64,000 nt of DNA, taken from Sporosarcina sp. P34. GTDB taxonomy: Bacteria; Bacillota; Bacilli; Bacillales_A; Planococcaceae. Of this stretch, positions 37,870-44,859 are shown piece after piece. Within the stretch, counting starts at the first letter, position 1, and every line of letters starts with the position of its first letter. The position numbers and the translations under genes are program-made. The stretch is from the NCBI RefSeq assembly GCF_002743375.1, contig NZ_PDZC01000008.1, positions 62,001 to 126,000 of the forward strand, in the 5' to 3' direction. Below the pieces are notes generated by a model. That model saw nothing but the letters and a program-made list of their open reading frames with translations, made no database searches and was not told where the DNA came from.

Positions 37870-37914
37870 TTGACAACTCCAAAAAATCCAGTAAAATACA
37901 TGTATATACATGTA
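37870..37914 (+). promoter_or_regulatory. promoter with MarR operator, site 3
   Basis: TTGACA at 37870-37875 and TAAAAT at 37892-37897 (16-bp spacer), followed at once by TACATGTATATACATGTA (37897-37914). A repressor bound here would cover the -10 and start site of the monooxygenase gene. Confidence 0.7.
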
Positions 37915-37979
37915 TCAAAGGTGTAAAGCTTTTGAAACGTCTTAGTGTATGTTCGTTACAGAGATATATTTATAATTTT

Positions 37980-37993
37980 TGAAAGCGCTTACG
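37980..37993 (+). promoter_or_regulatory. possible cre site
   Basis: TGAAAGCGCTTACG resembles the CcpA binding consensus (TGWAANCGNTNWCA), with a mismatch at the end. It lies 21 bp before the monooxygenase start, where CcpA would act as a roadblock. Confidence 0.4.
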
Positions 37994-38013
37994 ACAAAAG
38001 GAGAGTGTTTCTG

Positions 38014-38991
38014 ATGAATTTAGTAGAATGGAAAAAGAGTATGAGTCTTCCAGTGATCGCAGCCCCGATGTTCATTATTAGTAATCCTAAAACTGTGATA
38101 GAGCAATGTAAAGCAGGAGTAATCGGTTCTATGCCTTCTCTAAATGCAAGGCCCGTTGCACAATTCGAAGAGTGGTTGATCGAGATTACAGAAGAATTAG
38201 CCGACTATAATGCGAAAAATCCCAATAAACCAGCCGCACCATTTGCGATCAACCAAATCGTTCACCGATCCAATGAAAGATTGCAAGAAGATATGGAGCT
38301 GTGCGTGAAATACAAAGTACCCATCATTATTACATCTCTTGGCGCAAGAGAAGATGTCTATGAAGCTGCACATAGTTACGGTGGAATTGTATTGCATGAT
38401 GTGATCAATAATACGTTCGCGAAGAAGGCAATTGAAAAAGGTGCAGATGGTTTAATTGCGGTAGCTGCAGGAGCGGGAGGGCACGCGGGTCCGAAAAGTC
38501 CGTTCGCACTCGTTCAAGAAATTCGGGAATGGTTTGACGGACCATTGGTACTTGGCGGATCCATCGCAACCGGCAGAAGCGTATTGGCAGCCGAAGTGAT
38601 GGGGGCGGACTTTGCCTACATCGGATCGCCATTCATCGCTACTGAAGAAGCAAGAGCCGTTGAAGAGTATAAACAAGCTATCATAGACGCCACCTCGGAT
38701 GATATTGTGTACAGTAATTATTTCACGGGAGTGCACGGGAATTATTTAGCTACGTCCATCCTAGCTTCGGGTTTAGATCCTGAAAATTTACCGGAAAGTG
38801 ATCCAAGTAAAATGAATTTCGGCGGAGATGCAGGTCAAAAAGCATGGAAAGATATTTGGGGCTGTGGCCAAGGAATTGGCATCATCGATAAAGTTCAACC
38901 TACGAAAGAGTACGTCGCACAATTAGCACAGCAGTACCGTGAGGCAAAGGATAAGTTAGTAGGAGATAGAATGAACACAGCGAGCACATAA
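38014..38991 (+). CDS. NAD(P)H-dependent flavin oxidoreductase / nitronate monooxygenase family
   Basis: 325 residues from ATG 38014 (AAAGGAG upstream); the longer frame starts within the promoter. FMN-binding TIM barrel: PVIAAPMFIIS at the start (about 12-22), AAGAGGHAGPKSPFAL (about 152-167) with the catalytic His of 2-nitropropane dioxygenase, and GGSIATGRSVLAAEVMGADFAYIGSPFIAT (about 184-213) binding FMN phosphate. Class members oxidise propionate-3-nitronate and other nitronates or reduce quinones. Regulated by the neighbouring MarR protein by inference from shared operators. Confidence 0.88.
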   Translation: MNLVEWKKSMSLPVIAAPMFIISNPKTVIEQCKAGVIGSMPSLNARPVAQFEEWLIEITEELADYNAKNPNKPAAPFAINQIVHRSNERLQEDMELCVKYKVPIIITSLGAREDVYEAAHSYGGIVLHDVINNTFAKKAIEKGADGLIAVAAGAGGHAGPKSPFALVQEIREWFDGPLVLGGSIATGRSVLAAEVMGADFAYIGSPFIATEEARAVEEYKQAIIDATSDDIVYSNYFTGVHGNYLATSILASGLDPENLPESDPSKMNFGGDAGQKAWKDIWGCGQGIGIIDKVQPTKEYVAQLAQQYREAKDKLVGDRMNTAST

Positions 38992-39011
38992 TAAAGAAAG
39001 GAGTCACGATA

Positions 39012-39048
39012 AAAACAAGTATGTCCATCCAGACACGCTTGTTTTTTT
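39012..39048 (+). terminator. intrinsic terminator
   Basis: AAACAAG and CTTGTTT outer stem with an inner TGTC/GACA stem, T tract following. Confidence 0.75.
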
Positions 39049-39099
39049 ATTTGCCTGCTTAGTGTTTGTGAGTGGAGTTTGTTTCAATACGGTTAACTT

Positions 39100-39474
39100 T
39101 TAATCATTCATTGCGGTCTTTTGATAGGTGAATTCTACATCTGTTTGGAGTTGTTCGAGTAAAGAGAGGCTTTTAGTTTGCATTTCAGTTAAAGAATCAG
39201 TGTGCAGGTAAATTGTATCCTGTTTAGTTTCAATAGAAGATAACCGTTTATTTGTCAGTTGCTGTTCTTTTTTCACTTCTGACATGTCTGTATTTAGGAC
39301 ATCGACATGTAATTTTAGTGCACTAACGTCTGACTTAAGTGTATTGACGTCCGACTTAAGTGTACTGACGTCTGATTTAAGTGTACTAACATCTGACTTA
39401 ATCCCAGAGATGTCAGTTTTAATGCCTTTCATTTCACTTAAAATTTGTTGTAAAAGTACGTCGCTCACGTTCAT
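39100..39474 (-). CDS. hypothetical coiled-coil protein with heptad DNA repeats
   Basis: 124 residues. Residues 15-60 repeat SDVSTLK-type heptads (SDVSTLK, SDVSTLK, SDVNTLK, SDVSALK), each encoded by a 21-bp unit, so the coil grew by tandem duplication. Hydrophobic V and L positions repeat in proper a/d spacing, predicting a long parallel coiled coil. No signal or membrane segment. AAAGGA precedes the ATG. Function unknown; similar short coils can vary in length between strains. Confidence 0.7.
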   Translation of the reverse strand: MNVSDVLLQQILSEMKGIKTDISGIKSDVSTLKSDVSTLKSDVNTLKSDVSALKLHVDVLNTDMSEVKKEQQLTNKRLSSIETKQDTIYLHTDSLTEMQTKSLSLLEQLQTDVEFTYQKTAMND

Positions 39475-39561
39475 CTATCCTTTCTTATTCATTTGGTTAC
39501 CTCTATATAATAGCATGCTTTGCACTAAAGACAATCTCCTTCTTATGGTCGAATCAATTGA

Positions 39562-39590
39562 TTGATAACATACCTAGTGGGGTATATAAT
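39562..39590 (+). promoter_or_regulatory. SigA promoter with CsoR/CstR-like operator in spacer
   Basis: TTGATA (39562-39567), 17-bp spacer, TATAAT (39585-39590). The spacer carries ATACCTAGTGGGGTAT (39570-39585), close to the ATACCC-N4-GGGTAT operator of the CsoR family, whose CstR branch senses persulfides and controls rhodanese and thiol genes. The downstream operon (glutaredoxin, small membrane protein, rhodanese) is just such a target. No csoR or cstR gene is in the window. Confidence 0.65.
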
Positions 39591-39623
39591 AAATATATAT
39601 ACAAATGAAAAGGAGTTTTTTAC

Positions 39624-39860
39624 ATGTCTAAAAAAGCAACCGTATATGTATCATCTACTTGTCCTTATTGCACGATGATGACGAATTATCTGGATGAAAT
39701 TCACGTGCCTTACGAGACGATCAATGTCTCTATAAATCCTGCAGAAGGAGAACGTCTGATGGAACTAACCGGACAGATGGGCGTTCCACAAACACAGTTG
39801 AATGGAAAATGGATTATCGGCTTTGATCCAGCAAGTATTCACGCTGCACTAGACGCATGA
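39624..39860 (+). CDS. glutaredoxin-family protein
   Basis: 78 residues. CPYC active site (about 14-17, in STCPYCTMM) and cis-proline GVPQTQLNG (about 53-61) define a small glutaredoxin/NrdH-like fold. Since Bacilli lack glutathione, bacillithiol or another thiol is the probable partner. First gene of a three-gene unit; its stop overlaps the next start (ATGA). Confidence 0.9.
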   Translation: MSKKATVYVSSTCPYCTMMTNYLDEIHVPYETINVSINPAEGERLMELTGQMGVPQTQLNGKWIIGFDPASIHAALDA

Positions 39861-40009
39861 ATAAATGTAAACGGTTTTTGTTTAATCGAAACTGTACAAT
39901 CCAATCGGCCGAAGAACTGGAAAAGAAAGTATTTCCGCGCTTTTGTCTTGGCCATATAGCATTTGCGGTAATGGGAGTCATTCTCGTCATCATCGAATGG
40001 ACTCACTAA
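39857..40009 (+). CDS. 50-residue small membrane protein
   Basis: ATG 39857 overlaps the glutaredoxin stop in an ATGA junction, and the stop at 40007-40009 is 15 bp before the rhodanese start. The protein begins MNKCKRFLFNRNC, has a central SAEELEKK segment, then CLGH and one membrane helix (about 34-47: IAFAVMGVILVIIE). Three Cys (4, 13, 30) could hold a metal or take part in sulfur transfer. The tight packing in the operon argues it is translated. I do not recognise a family. Confidence 0.65.
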   Translation: MNKCKRFLFNRNCTIQSAEELEKKVFPRFCLGHIAFAVMGVILVIIEWTH

Positions 40010-40024
40010 TAGGAGGCATTAATT

Positions 40025-40378
40025 ATGGAATGGATCATCATAGCACTTCTCGTCGGCTTCGTAGTTTGGCGCATGAAGCCTGCAAAAGGTGTGCGTTCAC
40101 TTTCGACTGCACAATTAAAAGATCGAGTGAACGATCAAAACGTACAATGTATCGATGTACGTACACCAGCTGAATATTCAGGACGCCATATAAAGCAATT
40201 TAAAAATATTCCTTTGAATTTGCTTTCAACACAGATGGGAACATTGAAGAAAGATCAAGAAGTCATCGTCATCTGTCAAAGCGGCATGCGGAGTGCCAAG
40301 GCAGCAAACCAACTGAAAAAAGCAGGATTCGTGAATGTAACGAATGTACGCGGTGGAATGAGCGCATGGCAAGAGTAA
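40025..40378 (+). CDS. membrane-anchored rhodanese
   Basis: 117 residues, with AGGAGG before ATG 40025. One N-terminal membrane helix (about 2-15) precedes a single rhodanese domain with active-site loop ICQSGMRS (Cys near 83) and CIDVRTPAEYSGRHI near 46-60. It transfers sulfane sulfur, for example from persulfides or thiosulfate to thiols. Together with the upstream glutaredoxin and small membrane protein it suggests detoxification of reactive sulfur species. Similar to YqhL/YrkF-like proteins. Confidence 0.88.
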   Translation: MEWIIIALLVGFVVWRMKPAKGVRSLSTAQLKDRVNDQNVQCIDVRTPAEYSGRHIKQFKNIPLNLLSTQMGTLKKDQEVIVICQSGMRSAKAANQLKKAGFVNVTNVRGGMSAWQE

Positions 40379-40387
40379 TGAGTGAAG

Positions 40388-40423
40388 AAGTGTCTCGGAG
40401 ATCTTATCCCGGGACGCTTTTTT
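40388..40423 (+). terminator. intrinsic terminator
   Basis: Imperfect stem AAGTGTCTCGG with CCGGGACGCTT and T tract. Confidence 0.75.
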
Positions 40424-40551
40424 GCTTGAATAGTAGATCGGTTGACTAGCGAAAGACAGAAAATACTACTACCAAATCAGGAAGTACGACTTTTCCGAAA
40501 ATACATAAGATATGATACACTAAGCTAAAGATCATAAGAGGAGGGTTTTCC

Positions 40552-41412
40552 ATGATACATGTTGGTCTGACAGGGTGGGGAGACCATCCAAGTCTATACA
40601 ATGAGAAAACAGTCGCGAATAAAAAACTAGTAGATTATAGTAAACACTTTCCAATCGTCGAACTAGATTCGACATTTTATGCGATACAATCGAAGAAAGT
40701 GATGGATAAATGGACAGAGGAAACGCCCGCTAATTTTCAATTTGTCGTGAAGGCGTATCAGGGTATCACAGGTCATCAGCGTGGAAAGTTACCATATGAA
40801 TCTGAAGAGGAAATGTTCTCGCTGTTTAAGCTGTCCCTGACGTCATTTGTTGAGGCGGGGAAGCTCGCGATGGTACTGGTACAATTTCCACCTTGGTTCG
40901 ATTGTAAGAAGGAAAATGTGGATCGCATTCGCTATGTGCATGAACAATTACAGCCGTTACCGATCGCTGTAGAGTTTCGCAATCAAACGTGGTATTCTCC
41001 AGCTTATCGGGAGAAAACACTCGACTTTCTAAAAGAATTAAACATCATCCATGTCGTGTGTGATGAGCCACAAGTAGGGGACGGAAGTGTACCGCTAGTC
41101 CCAGTCGCAACGGATCCGAAAGTTTTGTTACGGCTCCACGGTCGCAATGATAAAGGGTGGGTAAATACTACGGGAGATAGTAAAGCATGGCGTAAAGTTC
41201 GCTATCTTTATGATTATAATGAAAAAGAGTTAGAGAGTATGCGTGACATCGTGAAACATCTTGAAAAACAGACAGACGAAGTATTTGTCATCTTTAATAA
41301 TAACTCTGGGCAGCATGCTGCGAAGAACGCCAAACAATTTGCACGATTACTTAACATAGAATACGGTCAGCCTCTCACCAAGCAACTGGATTTATTTGAG
41401 GGGGATCAGTGA
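40552..41412 (+). CDS. yunF: DUF72-family protein
   Basis: 286 residues, TIM-barrel DUF72 fold: VGLTGWGDH near the start, FPIVELDSTFYAI, FVVKAYQGITGH, AVEFRNQTWYS and LLRLHGRN, all conserved in the family. Function is unresolved in the literature I know; the fold resembles metal-dependent hydrolases or endonuclease IV. Its stop overlaps the yunE start, and the order yunF-yunE-yunD is kept from B. subtilis. Confidence 0.9.
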   Translation: MIHVGLTGWGDHPSLYNEKTVANKKLVDYSKHFPIVELDSTFYAIQSKKVMDKWTEETPANFQFVVKAYQGITGHQRGKLPYESEEEMFSLFKLSLTSFVEAGKLAMVLVQFPPWFDCKKENVDRIRYVHEQLQPLPIAVEFRNQTWYSPAYREKTLDFLKELNIIHVVCDEPQVGDGSVPLVPVATDPKVLLRLHGRNDKGWVNTTGDSKAWRKVRYLYDYNEKELESMRDIVKHLEKQTDEVFVIFNNNSGQHAAKNAKQFARLLNIEYGQPLTKQLDLFEGDQ

Positions 41413-42236
41413 TGGAATTTGTAGCACTCGCCTTAATAGGTTTAGTATCCGGTATTATCGGTTCGATTGCGGGCCTCGGTGGAGGAACCATCTTGGTTCC
41501 TGTCACACTGTTTGTCGGATTAAATTTAGGAATGATTCCTGATATTACACCGCAAAGTGTAGTGGGCTTGTCGGTTATCATGATGATTGCGAATGGACTT
41601 GGATCGACACTGTCTTATATGAAAGTAAAGACGATTGATTATCGTAGTGCATTGTTATTTTTCGCTGCAAGTATACCGGGTATCATTCTAGGTGCGCTAG
41701 TCAATAAAAGCGTAAGTTTGTCCTCATTTAATTTATATTTTGGCATATTACTCATCATTTTATCTACACTGTTATTAACGAGAAAATATTTGAAACCGAT
41801 TCGATGGTTTGTAGACAATGGGAAAAAGATCAAGTTTACTGATCCGCAAGGTAAAACACATATCTATGGCTACCCCATTTGGTTTGCCATCTTATTGTCA
41901 TTGTTCATTGGATTTACGTCAGGCTTATTCGGAATAGGTGGCGGTACGATGATTGTGCCAGCAATGATTTTACTCTTCTTGTTCCCGCCACACGTCGCTG
42001 TTGCAACCTCTATGCTTATGGTGTTTTTATCAGCTATCGTTAACTCGGTATCTCATATTTCACTCGGTCATGTGCCATGGCTGTATACGATACCTGTCGT
42101 GCCGGGCGCCTATTTCGGTGGCATGCTTGGTGCCTATTTAAATAGCAAAATGAAATCAGATACATTGGTTTTAGTCATACGCATCATTTTACTCGTCTTT
42201 GGACTTCGTTCCATCTATGAGGGGATTTGGGGTTGA
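41412..42236 (+). CDS. yunE: TauE/SafE-family sulfite/anion exporter
   Basis: 274 residues from ATG 41412 (GAGGGGG upstream). About eight membrane helices with the two family repeats, GIIGSIAGLGGGTILVPV (about 14-31) and GFTSGLFGIGGGTMIVPAM (about 166-184), the glycine-rich motifs that line the transport path. Exports organosulfonates or sulfite-like anions. The neighbour yunF and the phosphoesterase yunD give no direct substrate clue. Confidence 0.9.
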   Translation: MEFVALALIGLVSGIIGSIAGLGGGTILVPVTLFVGLNLGMIPDITPQSVVGLSVIMMIANGLGSTLSYMKVKTIDYRSALLFFAASIPGIILGALVNKSVSLSSFNLYFGILLIILSTLLLTRKYLKPIRWFVDNGKKIKFTDPQGKTHIYGYPIWFAILLSLFIGFTSGLFGIGGGTMIVPAMILLFLFPPHVAVATSMLMVFLSAIVNSVSHISLGHVPWLYTIPVVPGAYFGGMLGAYLNSKMKSDTLVLVIRIILLVFGLRSIYEGIWG

Positions 42237-42241
42237 CATAT

Positions 42242-43621
42242 ATGAAGGAGACGGTAGCAACGATCCATATTTATCATACGAATGACGTCCATAGTCATTT
42301 CGAGAATTGGCCGCAAATTCATCACTTTCTTACTAAGCGGATGCAACAAGCTGAAGAGAATGGGGAGCATTGTTTTCTATTTGATATTGGAGACCATATT
42401 GATCGGTCTCATCCGTTTACCGAAGGAACGGAAGGAAAAGGAAATATTGAATTATTAAACAAAGCAGGATATGACGCAGTAACGATTGGCAATAATGAAG
42501 GAATCACCATGTCAAAGGAAGCGTTAAATAGATTATATGAAGATGCGCACTTTGATGTAGTGCTCTGCAACTTGACTGAACTGGATGGTAAGCTACCATA
42601 CTGGGCGAAGACGTCCACAATATTGGAGACCACGGAAGGTGTGCGCGTCGGCGTCATCGGTGCCACAGCGCCATACTATGCTTTTTATGAACAACTTGGC
42701 TGGAGTGTAAGCGACCCGCACGCGGCATTGCAGGAAATGGCTCGAAACTTGCGTCCTCAATGCGATGTCATCGTCTGTCTCTCGCATTTGGGAATCAATG
42801 AAGATCGTATTTTAGCTGCGCAATGCCCGGAGATCGATGTGATTTTAGGAGCACACACGCACCATTTATTACAAAAAGGTGAATGGATTGACGACACGCT
42901 ACTTGCGGCAGCAGAAAAATTCGGTCAGTATGTCGGTCACGTCCAGATCGATATAGACCGTATGACAGGTCAGGTCATTCATATGAACGCAGAGGTTTTT
43001 CCAACACAGATGATGGAAATGTCAGAAGAGGATATGGAACAGGTGAATAGTTTATTTGCCAAGGGGGAAGAGACACTAGAAGTGCCTGTGTTTTATAATC
43101 CCTCTCCATTATCACAGCGTCTTACAGGAGACAGTCCGTTATCCTCGCTGTTTGGCCGCGCGTTACTTACGTATCTTGATGCTGACTGCGCGCTTTTCAA
43201 TGCGGGAATTTTCCTTGGTAGTTTAGATAAAGGCTGGGTGACAAAAGGGGATTTGCACTCTTTATTGCCACACCCTATTAATCCTTGTCTAATTCATTTG
43301 GATGGCAAGGATTTGCTGACAGTGTATGAGCAATCACTTGATCCAAAGTGGACGGAACTTCCGATAAAAGGTTTAGGATTTCGTGGGACGCTGATGGGTA
43401 GTATGATACATGAACATTTATACCGTAACACGGACGGACAATTATTTGCAGGCAACCGTTTGGTAGAACCCGGTAAAATGTATACGTTGGCAACACTTGA
43501 TATGTTCACGTTTGGCTTTTTCTATCCAGTATTAAAAGAAGCGAAGAAAGAATATATCATGCCGGAAATGATTCGCGATATCCTCGGTTGGTACGGAAGG
43601 AAATATTTCAATGAGCGGTAG
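42242..43621 (+). CDS. yunD: 5'-nucleotidase-family metallophosphoesterase
   Basis: 459 residues from ATG 42242, as in B. subtilis YunD; a TTG at 42227 lacks a properly spaced site. N-terminal calcineurin-like domain: HTNDVHSHFENW (about 12-23), FDIGDHIDRS, TIGNNEG and CLSHLG, then GAHTHHLL, the dinuclear metal ligands. C-terminal nucleotide-binding domain from about 290. No signal peptide, so it is cytoplasmic, unlike UshA. It hydrolyses nucleoside phosphates or related esters. Confidence 0.9.
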   Translation: MKETVATIHIYHTNDVHSHFENWPQIHHFLTKRMQQAEENGEHCFLFDIGDHIDRSHPFTEGTEGKGNIELLNKAGYDAVTIGNNEGITMSKEALNRLYEDAHFDVVLCNLTELDGKLPYWAKTSTILETTEGVRVGVIGATAPYYAFYEQLGWSVSDPHAALQEMARNLRPQCDVIVCLSHLGINEDRILAAQCPEIDVILGAHTHHLLQKGEWIDDTLLAAAEKFGQYVGHVQIDIDRMTGQVIHMNAEVFPTQMMEMSEEDMEQVNSLFAKGEETLEVPVFYNPSPLSQRLTGDSPLSSLFGRALLTYLDADCALFNAGIFLGSLDKGWVTKGDLHSLLPHPINPCLIHLDGKDLLTVYEQSLDPKWTELPIKGLGFRGTLMGSMIHEHLYRNTDGQLFAGNRLVEPGKMYTLATLDMFTFGFFYPVLKEAKKEYIMPEMIRDILGWYGRKYFNER

Positions 43622-43628
43622 TTATGTC

Positions 43629-43667
43629 CGCCTCCTATTTCGCATAATGTGAAGTAGGAGGCGTTTT
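43629..43667 (+). promoter_or_regulatory. hairpin enclosing the yunB ribosome site
   Basis: CGCCTCCTA (43629-43637) pairs with TAGGAGGCG (43655-43663), whose GGAGG is the ribosome site of yunB (ATG 43669). A T run TTTT follows, so it can act as yunD terminator, and in read-through transcripts it would hide the yunB start. Confidence 0.6.
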
Positions 43668-43668
43668 C

Positions 43669-44436
43669 ATGCGGTTTTATACGAATCAAAAACGACCAAA
43701 GAAGTTTAACTATGGGAAAACCATTCTGCGCTTTGTCATCCCGACCATCATGGTGGGAGTGGCGATATTTTTCTATACGGTCAATAAACAGCTTACGCCA
43801 ATCTATACACAATATGCCGAAGTGCAAACGCAGAAAATAGCCAGTTACGTGATTAGTCAAGCCATTAACAATCGATCCACCAGTGTCTACGATGTCAATG
43901 AAATTATAGAAAATGTTCCCGATGATACAACAGATACGGTGACAACGAAGTTTAACGCTGAAATTATCAGCCAAGTCATGTCAGAAATTCATCAGCTTGT
44001 TGAAAATCATCTAGAGCGCGCAGAAGGCGGAGATCTCGATATGCTACCGCCACTTGGAGATCTCGAGTACAATCCTGACCGTATGGAAAAAGAACAAGGT
44101 ATTGTATTTTTTGTTCCGATTGGTCAAGCCGCGAATATTCCGTTGCTCGGTAACTTGGGGCCGAAAATCCCCATCCGCTTCCACGTCATTGGAGATGTAC
44201 ATGCAACAGTAGAAACCGATATTCGTGAATTTGGTATTAATAATGCCTATGTGGAAGTGTATCTGATGTTACAAGTCAATGTGCAGATTATCGTTCCGCT
44301 AGCAACTAGCAGAAGTGTAGTGGAGCAGAAAATACCGATTGCCATTGGCTTGATTAGAGGAAAGGTACCACAAATTTATTCAAAAGGAGAGCAAACGCCA
44401 GCACAAATCGAAGTCCCGCTAGAGAAGACGGAGTAA
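43669..44436 (+). CDS. yunB: sporulation protein
   Basis: 255 residues, same length as B. subtilis YunB, a SigE-dependent protein needed for full sporulation. One N-terminal membrane helix (about 24-41), then a domain with YISQAIN-like, GIVFFVPIGQAANIPLLGNLGPKIPIRF (about 144-171) and VEVYLMLQVNVQIIVPL (about 196-212). The pattern resembles SpoIIIAH/YunB-type secreted domains in the outer forespore membrane. Its ribosome site is inside a hairpin, so it is likely expressed from its own internal promoter. Confidence 0.9.
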   Translation: MRFYTNQKRPKKFNYGKTILRFVIPTIMVGVAIFFYTVNKQLTPIYTQYAEVQTQKIASYVISQAINNRSTSVYDVNEIIENVPDDTTDTVTTKFNAEIISQVMSEIHQLVENHLERAEGGDLDMLPPLGDLEYNPDRMEKEQGIVFFVPIGQAANIPLLGNLGPKIPIRFHVIGDVHATVETDIREFGINNAYVEVYLMLQVNVQIIVPLATSRSVVEQKIPIAIGLIRGKVPQIYSKGEQTPAQIEVPLEKTE

Positions 44437-44490
44437 ATGGCTATTGTGAACAAAGTCGATTATTGCTACACTAGGAACAGAAGAATATCG

Positions 44491-44757
44491 AGACTTACGT
44501 AGAGGCTGCATGGTTTATAAGTACTTGGCGAGAGAGTGACATCTATGACCGCGAGCGAAAGGAGACCATGCCGAAGTTTGAGAAGGGTCAACTTCTCAAG
44601 TTGGGGTCATTTCAAAGAGGAATGACACTGTCATACAGCGATAAATGTATGGAGAGCTACAGTTGCCAATTGTACTGCGATTTTTGAATGTATTGCTTGA
44701 TCAATTGACTGGCCAACTCCTACACGTATGCTACTGCCTGTGGGGTTGGCTTTTTTT
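44491..44757 (+). ncRNA. lysine riboswitch (L-box) with terminator
   Basis: L-box landmarks appear in order: GTAGAGGCTGCA near 44499, the CGAAAGGAGACCATGCCGAAG stretch near 44556-44576 (GCCGAAG at 44570), TTGGGGTC, GACACTGTCA and GGAGAGCTAC closing P1 near 44665. A terminator follows: GCCAACTCC at 44712 with GGGGTTGGC near 44742, then seven T. Lysine binding should promote termination upstream of the NhaC-family transporter gene at 44860. Confidence 0.93.
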
Positions 44758-44859
44758 ATCGGTAAATTAAGGAATTACACGATCGTATCTGCTTTCCACT
44801 CTTCGAAAGATCTTCTGCATTTCGATATTATCTAGCAACTAGAAAGAGGAGGAATTACA

